Source of the DNA: Microdochium bolleyi
Taxonomy: Eukaryota > Ascomycota > Sordariomycetes > Xylariales > Microdochiaceae
Length of the DNA: 64,000 bases
Direction of reading: 5' to 3'
NCBI GenBank assembly: GCA_001566295.1
Contig: KQ964255.1
Coordinates: 186,001 to 250,000 of the forward strand
A program made the translations under genes and the position numbers. Shown piece by piece: positions 57,434-64,000 of the stretch (within the stretch, counting starts at the first letter, position 1; every line of letters starts with the position of its first letter). The notes beneath the pieces were generated by a model. That model saw nothing but the letters and a program-made list of their open reading frames with translations, made no database searches and had not been told where the DNA came from.

Positions 57434-60400
57434 ATGGCTCGTCCACCATGGGTACCATGCGGCTTCGCGTTGATGCTGTTATCAGCACTGGTACCGCACT
57501 TGGTGCCGACTGTCGCCGCATCTTCCATCAATGTCGGCATGAAAGCATCCTTCCCCACTCCTCCATACCTGTTGGAGCTGCTGTAAGTCCCCTCAGCCGA
57601 TCCGTCTCATGCACCCACGTTCTGACATCTCATCAGGGAGACTGCCGCGGGTGAGGATGCCAATGCATACTTCCCTCTCCTAGACGAGATTGCTGCCGGG
57701 GCTTTCGTTGGTGCAGAGACAGACAAAGCATTGTATGAGAGGTTTCTCGAGGTTCTCGCCAAGAAGAATCTTGTGCGAGGACCGGAAGGACTCTCGACGT
57801 TCAAGCTAGCTCTAGCGCTGAGGGCATCGGCACCCCGGATCGAAGCCCACTACCAATATTACACGACCACTGTCGCTCCATCAGTTCTAGAGGGCGGGCT
57901 GGACTGCGACAATTGGATCCTGTTCAGCGGCCATGCACACTGCTCTTCCTCGCTCGATCGGGCTGGTCCTGGAGTGAAGGATGACTCGTGAGTTCTCCTA
58001 GAGACACCCGTTTTGGAAACCAAATCCATCTGACCATGCGCAGGCAATTGCACCAGCTACCCTTCGATCGAGAGCTCGGCGTTGGCCCACAGGCAATCCT
58101 CTACGCCGACCCAAGCCACGTCGAGTTCCCGGAGCTTCATAGGCAACTCGTCGCCAAAGCCCGCAACGGCGAGGTAACTTATCGGCTAAGATATCGGTCA
58201 TATACAAGAGCCTCGGCTCTGCCACTGCCAGTGAGCGGCTACGGCGTTGAGCTGCAACTCAAGCGGACTGATTACATTGTCATTGATGATCGTGAGGCCA
58301 ACGCGGCAGATACCGCTGGGAAGGAGGAAACCGTTGCCCCAGTTGTCCTTGACGAAGAAGAGGAGGTCTCAGACCTTAAACCTCTGTCATCCTCAGATCT
58401 GGCGTCCCTCGGCCACAAAGCGTCATCCTTTGTTCTGAAGAGCGAATCGCCACTGAACACCCTGGTCAAGCTTACACAGGACTTTCCAAAGTTCTCCTCC
58501 TCGATCGCATCGCAGAACGTATCAGATGAGTTTTTCAACGAGCATCAGGACAATCGCGGAGTTCTGGTGCCAGCAGGCATGAATGTGCTTTGGATGAACG
58601 GTCTCCAGATGACTGATCGACAGATTGACCCATTCACCTTGGTCGAGAGCATTAGGAGAGAGCGGAGATTTATACAAGGCGTTACCGATATTGGATTGAC
58701 TGGTCAGCAAGCTGTAGCACTCCTCGGCCACCACGAAGTTGCTGCAGTTAGTAGTGCCGAGGAGTCGGAAAGGTTCGACTGGACAGATCGAAGTGAGGAT
58801 GGGAGGGTGATCATCTGGCTCAACAATCTCGAGAAAGACTCGCGCTACGCGGACTTCCCTTCGAATATCATGGCAGTAAGTCAAATCCCAAGCCCGGTTC
58901 GTGTTTCTGCTATCTAGTCTGACTTTGTCGGCAGCTCTTGCAACGAAGCTATGGCGGGCAAATCAGTCCGATTCGCAAAGACGTGTTCAACCTTGTCGTC
59001 CCTGTGGACTTCAGTAGCCCAGACGACGTGCATCTTGTGGCGGACCAGTTGATGGGTTTCATCAAGAGGACGTTGCCTGTCCGGTTCGGTCTCGTCCCCT
59101 TGACACCCACTAGAGATGCTACAGACCAAGCCAAGGTGGCCTACTACCTCCTTGAGAACTATGGTCTGGCTGCCTTCATGACTTATCTGCAAACATCTGT
59201 TGCGGGCGCCAAGATGTCAAAGTCGAAGTCGGCAGATGATTTTGCCAAGGTGATTGAGGGACGCCAGCTCAGAGATGACGAATCTGTCACGCTGTCACTA
59301 GATGAAGTACTAGATTCAGAGAGCTACAACTCTCAGGTGGAGCTCGCTCGACAGTGGGTTCGAAGACTTGGCGCTGATTCCAAAGTGCCGCCTGTCTTCT
59401 TTAACGGCTTTGCCCTCCCTAGAGACCAGGCCTGGCTGCAAACCATGAGTCGCAGGCTCGGTACCGATATGCAGATGGTCCAACAAGGCATCTTCATGGG
59501 CACCATCAACGACGACATGTGGGTGCCTAGCATTTTCCTCGAGAATGCAGCTAGTCGACGCAACCCTTACGTCTTGGTCGGAAGCGACAACCCTCTTGTG
59601 GTCCTCAACATCAACAAGCTCTGTGCTGAGCACAAAGACATGTTCCAACAACTCACGGTCATTGAGGCGGATGAAGAGGCTGGCAAAGATGATCTGGCAG
59701 CACTGACGGTCGTGGCTGATGTCGAGACTGTTGAGGGCAAGAATCTGCTATTGTCAGCTTTGGCTTTCCGCCGAAACAACGCCGGTGTGCGCCTGGAGAT
59801 TGTCCCAAACCCATCCAGGCTTATAACCAGCGACTCCATCATCAAGGCGCTGAAGGGCCAGTCACAAGAACTCCTGGAAGCAACCACTATCGAACAACTG
59901 ACCACGGTCCTTGACCGTCCTGTCATTGCCATGTACAATGGTTTCGACAAACTGCTGGAGCCGTTCCTCAAGGCAATCAATATGGAGCCTGGGATGCAAG
60001 GTGTGCTTCTCAATGGTCGTGTTGTGGGACCATTCGCACAAGATGCGCCGTTTGGCGAAGACGATTTCCAGCAACTACTGGACTACGAGCGAATATCCCG
60101 TATTGCACCAGTCTACCGGGCTGCGGAGTCTCTTGGTCTCCTCGACAAGATCTCCAACCCCATTGCGGCTGCCAAACTGACCTCGATCACCGCGCTGTCG
60201 ACAATTTCCGACGTGCCGGAGGGCATTTTTGAGTCCGCGCCCACAGTCAGAACTTCTACGTACAACAGTTTCAAATCGGACCACACCATGTTCGAGGTGG
60301 GCAATGCTGACACGGCTACTATCCAATTTGTCGCTACTTTGAATCCAGTCAGCGAGCAGTGTCAGAAATGGGCATCAATCTTGAAGGTTCTCGCTGAGCT

Positions 60401-62171
60401 GGACGGCGTCCACCTGCGCGTCTTCCTCAACCCTCTCGACAGGCTTAATGAATTGCCCATCAAGAGGTTCTACCGCCAGGTATTCGAGTCTGCCCCTTCG
60501 TTCACCGAAGATGGCAAGGTCGCTCCCATCCTCGCAAGATTCGCTGGCTTGCCTTCGGAAGCACTCCTCAACCTGGGCACGAATGTCCCACCTGCTTGGC
60601 TAGTGTCTGCAAAGGAGACTGTACATGATCCTGATAACCTCAAGCTCGCGAACATCAAGGGCGACGTTGACATCATCTACGAGCTCGAGCACATTCTGAT
60701 CCAGGGACACTCGAGAGACAACAACAACTCGCCGCCGCGCGGAGCTCAGCTTGTCCTGGGCACCAAGCAGGATGCTCATTCTGCCGACACACTCATTATG
60801 GCGAACATTGGATACTTCCAGTTCAAAGCCAACCCGGGATACTACAACATTGAGCTCAAGGATGGCCGCAGCTCAGAGATCTTCGAGATCGAGAGCGTCG
60901 GGACGCAGGGACATGCGGCGGTCCCAGGTGATGAAGGCACTGACATGGCCCTGATGAGCTTTGAAGGCGCAACTCTGTACCCTCGTCTCAAGATCAAGCC
61001 CGGCAAGGAGGGAGAGGATGTCCTTGACGAGGGTGGTTCGGCGGGTGGGGACGATTTGCTGTCCCGTGGTCTCAAGTTTGCCGAGGGTCTGCTTGGCAAG
61101 TCGAAGACCAAGTCTATCGACAAAGTCAAGCACGCCGACATCAACATCTTCTCTGTCGCCAGTGGGCATCTCTACGAGCGCATGCTAAATATCATGATGG
61201 TCTCTGTTATGAAGAACACGAAGCACACTGTCAAGTTCTGGTTCATCGAGCAGTTCCTTTCTCCCTCTTTCAAGGAGTTCATTCCCCACCTCGCAGCCGA
61301 GTACGGTTTCCAGTACGAGATGGTTACTTACAAGTGGCCGCACTGGCTGCGCCAGCAGAAGGAAAAGCAGCGTGAGATCTGGGGCTACAAGATCCTGTTC
61401 CTCGACGTCCTGTTCCCTCTCTCCCTCGACAAGGTCATCTTCGTCGACGCCGACCAGGTCGTGCGTACCGACATGATCGATCTCGTCAGGCACGACCTGC
61501 AGGGCGCACCGTACGGCTTTACGCCCATGTGCGACAGCCGCACTGAGATGGAAGGCTTCCGCTTCTGGAAACAGGGCTACTGGGCAAATTACCTGCGCGG
61601 CCTGCCCTACCACATCTCGGCGCTATATGTTGTCGACCTGAAGCGCTTCCGCGAGCTCGCGGCCGGAGACCGCCTGCGGCAGACGTACCACTCGCTGTCC
61701 GCGGACCCAGGCTCCCTGGCGAACCTGGACCAGGACCTGCCGAACCACATGCAGTTCAACATCCCGATCCACAGCCTGCCGCAGGAGTGGCTCTGGTGCG
61801 AGACGTGGTGCAGCGACGACAGCCTCAAGGAAGCGCGCACCATAGATCTCTGCAACAACCCGCAGACCAAGGAGCCCAAGCTCGACCGCGCGCGTAGGCA
61901 GGTCCCCGAGTGGACTGTCTACGACGACGAGATTGCGGCCGTCGACCGGAAGCGTAAGGGTCTGCCGCCCGTGTCGCAGTCATCGCCTGCTACTGGTGGT
62001 CAGCCTGACAAAAAGGACGCCCAGGAGCCTGTTCGTGTAATTCCTGGTGCCGGCGACCACAGCCAGAAAGTCCTGCGCGGCGACGACACGACGGCCTCTA
62101 ACGCAGGTAAGAACACCAAGAGCCGCACTCTTCAGGAAGAGCCCACCTCGTCTGTCAAGGACGAGCTATAG
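57434..62171 (+). CDS. UDP-glucose:glycoprotein glucosyltransferase (ER)
   Basis: Four exons (57434-57582, 57637-57987, 58044-58875, 58935-62171) join in phase to 1522 aa. MARPPWVPCGF then ALMLLSALVPHLVPTVAA is a signal peptide. The N-terminal 1100 residues are the thioredoxin-like folding-sensor region (VKASFPTPPYLLELL-type start, DYIVIDDRE, QRSYGGQISPIRKDVFNLV, FIKRTLPVRFGLVP). The GT24 catalytic domain begins at about 1177 (INIFSVASGHLYERMLNIMM) and contains the metal-binding DAD (1282-1284, IFVDADQVVRTDM), then FTPMCDSRTEMEGFRFWKQG, PYHISALYVVDLKRFRE and PQEWLWCETWCSDDSL. It ends KDEL, an ER-retrieval signal. The enzyme re-glucosylates misfolded N-glycoproteins so they re-bind calnexin. 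At about 1500 aa it is the full-length, active type, not the diverged Kre5 type, judged by the intact DAD and WCETWC blocks. Confidence 0.95.
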
Positions 62172-62881
62172 GAGAAAGAAACATAGGCATTGATCACGTT
62201 GGTCAGCGCATGGCACGGTGTGGTATGATAGAGCACTCTTTGAGAATGGTAAATGTTCCGTGTGTCTCGAAGCAGAGATCAAGACAAACCATGTGAGCAA
62301 ACAGTCACTCAATATAACACGTAGACTCGGTAATCCATCTATCCTGCAGTAGATATCATAACTAATTCTACAATATTGGAATCTGCCTGCCATGGGCTGT
62401 GACGATATGCACACCTCAACTCATGAGTTCAACCCACCCTGCAGTCGCTCGAGCCCTGACTTGTGCCCATTCCAGTCACCCCGCATGATACGACAAGTGG
62501 CTATTAACGTACTTGTCTATGACTCAAATATCTCATTGACGTGACGCATCGTGGCGCCTCGCTCATTGGCAATTCACGACAACAGCCCCCCTTGACTATC
62601 GGAGTCTACGATATTTTTCAGGGACTTGGGCACATCTTTGAGACCATTCCTGTGCCAGCATGGCCCTATCGACAGCAGCTTCATCACTTTTTCCTGTCTT
62701 CATACCCCTGTCAAGATCAGCGACACTGGGGCGGTCATCTCAAATCTGTGAAATGCTGACCGCCGCCCACTGTCCTTTGCCCTCTAGTGCGCGAGTGTCA
62801 TTCTCAATCTCGCCCTCCCCGGACCTTTTAGGAAGTTCATACTATGCAAATTAGTTCACAAAAACAACAGACCCGTCATTC
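62172..62881. other. Convergent intergenic region, no gene seen
   Basis: 710 bp between the UGGT stop and the stop of the right-edge gene. The region holds both 3' UTRs; frames at 62166-62414 and 62541-62759 show no motifs. Confidence 0.45.
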
Positions 62882-64000
62882 TCAAAAGCCGCCACACGCA
62901 GTTTGCTGGTTCAGCAGCACGCGCACCCGGCGCTGCAGCCGCGCGTTGTGCTCCAGCAGCCTCGCGTTCTGCGCGCGCAGGAGGCACGGATCGGATGCGT
63001 CGGTCTGCTGCGCGTGGTCGACCCCCCTGGTAGTAGCAGGAGTAGCAACAGTAGCTCGACAATGATCACCATCGTGGTCATCAGTTTCGCGGTCATCGGT
63101 ATGATCAGGGCAGTGCTGGTCGGCAGCGGCTTGGATCAGGCCTGGATGTTCATTGTTGCTTTGCGCTTCTCGGGGTCTTGTTATCCGTGCTGTGAGGGGG
63201 GCTTGCTGGATTTTATTGTGTTGCTGCGCAGGCGTAGCGATGGGTGGCACGGCGGACGGTGAATCAAGGATCTGGTCGGCCAAGTTCTCAATGTGCGCGA
63301 CCAGGGCTGTGAGGTCGTCTGGTAACGCTGTGACTGCTTGGGAAGGGTCAGATTGAGAATGACTGCTTATCTCCAGCTGAGTCTTGTCGAACGTCGGGGC
63401 TGGACAAAATGTGGTCTCCGCGAATCCCATCCGCAGCTGCGGGCTGCCAGTCACGGCAGACGCTGGTGTCTGGGTGCCGACGGACTCTGTGGAGATTGGA
63501 GCAAGGCAGAAGATAGTACTGCCAGGAGGAGACGAACCGCCGCCTGCTCGAGATTTTGTGCTGTTGAGTAGGCCGTGGGCACGAGTTAGCGATGTGATGT
63601 GTGATCTGGAAACGAGCGCATCTTCTGTGTCCAGTGCCAATGAGTCGCGAGGAGTGACGTTGCTTGCCAGGCCCCCTTCTGCTGCATCAAGGCTATGACT
63701 TCGCTCTCCCTCGTTATGCAGTGTTTTAGTAGATGTGTTCATGCCGGGTTCTTGCGAGGTCGTCTGTGTGTGAAGCGCCAACGCCTTTGTGCCTCCCAGA
63801 GCTGGCACGGTAGCTTCGTCGTCAGCTGTGCATCTCCTGACGAGCCCATCAAGTGACAAGAAGTCATTACTTAACTGGACGCTAGTTGTTGCAGATAGCC
63901 GGGCCTGACGAGCAACGCAATGATCGTAGATCTCGTTGAACTTCAAAGGATCGTAGCGCAAGATCTGGGTGATCTGCGGACACACGGTCTGCACGACATG
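62882..64000 (-). CDS. Unrecognised protein, 3' portion (continues off the right edge)
   Basis: The minus-strand frame is open from the window edge to the stop at 62884-62882 (more than 370 codons). Its apparent start at 63994 is a GTG, and the frame continues upstream, so the gene is partial. The first 60 residues (CPQITQILRYDPLKFNEIYD, LSNDFLSLDGLVRRCTADDE) look ordered. The middle is disordered, rich in Ser, Thr, Pro. There is a short helical segment, LTALVAHIENLADQIL, and a Leu/Arg-rich C-terminus (LRAQNARLLEHNARLQRRVRV) with heptad spacing, likely a coiled coil. I do not recognise the family. Overlapping plus-strand frames are shorter and have no motif. An intron further inside cannot be excluded. 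Confidence 0.5.
   Translation of the reverse strand, partial: HVVQTVCPQITQILRYDPLKFNEIYDHCVARQARLSATTSVQLSNDFLSLDGLVRRCTADDEATVPALGGTKALALHTQTTSQEPGMNTSTKTLHNEGERSHSLDAAEGGLASNVTPRDSLALDTEDALVSRSHITSLTRAHGLLNSTKSRAGGGSSPPGSTIFCLAPISTESVGTQTPASAVTGSPQLRMGFAETTFCPAPTFDKTQLEISSHSQSDPSQAVTALPDDLTALVAHIENLADQILDSPSAVPPIATPAQQHNKIQQAPLTARITRPREAQSNNEHPGLIQAAADQHCPDHTDDRETDDHDGDHCRATVATPATTRGVDHAQQTDASDPCLLRAQNARLLEHNARLQRRVRVLLNQQTACGGF

Noticed and set aside
1..64000. CRISPR arrays, rRNA, tRNA or insertion sequences
   Set aside because: No regular direct repeats with spacers, no B-box-like tRNA pattern or terminal inverted repeats noticed by eye; a tRNAscan or repeat search could still find a single tRNA or a short decayed element.

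Overview
The window is nuclear DNA from a filamentous ascomycete (Pezizomycotina, most likely a Sordariomycete; I cannot name the genus). Evidence for this is the short introns (about 48-105 nt) with GTRNGT donors and CTAAC/TACTAAC branch sites, and the mix of lineage-typical families: HET, 2EXR, F-box, the fungal IPA-like family, a secreted PL1 pectate lyase, and fungal forms of RSC1/2, SKT5/Chs4 and PNS1. Gene models were assembled by hand from reading frames, splice motifs and phase consistency. No alignment or transcript was available.

Left part (1 to about 23 kb), accessory in character: the 5' end of a HET-domain gene (1-235, minus), an IPA-like protein with a HicA-like C-terminus (1291-3555), a 2EXR protein (4705-6258), a secreted pectate lyase (7953-9287, five exons), a PNS1 choline-transporter-like membrane protein (10309-12343, seven exons), an MFS transporter (12607-14681, minus), a full HET protein (15258-17396), an F-box gene interrupted by an in-frame TAG (17892-19031), a 2.8 kb stretch without a recognisable gene, and an unrecognised protein (21855-22895).

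Right part (about 24 to 64 kb), mostly conserved housekeeping genes: a giant eight-exon gene (24257-34590, about 3278 aa) of the DUF6606/DUF3638/DUF3645 family; OTU1 deubiquitinase (35222-36364, minus); an RSC1/RSC2-type tandem-bromodomain plus BAH chromatin protein (37169-40426, minus); a NYN-domain putative nuclease (42041-43768); the chitin-synthase activator SKT5/Chs4 (45531-48342, minus), whose CaaX tail lies in a 12-nt last exon; proteasome lid subunit RPN12 (51035-51986); coatomer alpha (52428-56361, minus) diverging from UDP-glucose:glycoprotein glucosyltransferase (57434-62171); and the 3' part of an unrecognised gene (62882-64000, minus).

Functional threads: UGGT (ER folding quality control), coatomer alpha (Golgi-to-ER retrieval) and SKT5 (chitin synthase activation) belong to the secretory/cell-wall system. 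OTU1, RPN12 and possibly the giant protein belong to ubiquitin-dependent protein turnover. The left part carries genes of non-self recognition (HET) and plant cell-wall attack (pectate lyase). I saw no transposon, CRISPR, rRNA or tRNA gene. The observations most worth following are the SF2/SecA-like motif set of the giant protein, the amber codon in the F-box gene, and the micro-exon that supplies the SKT5 prenylation motif.
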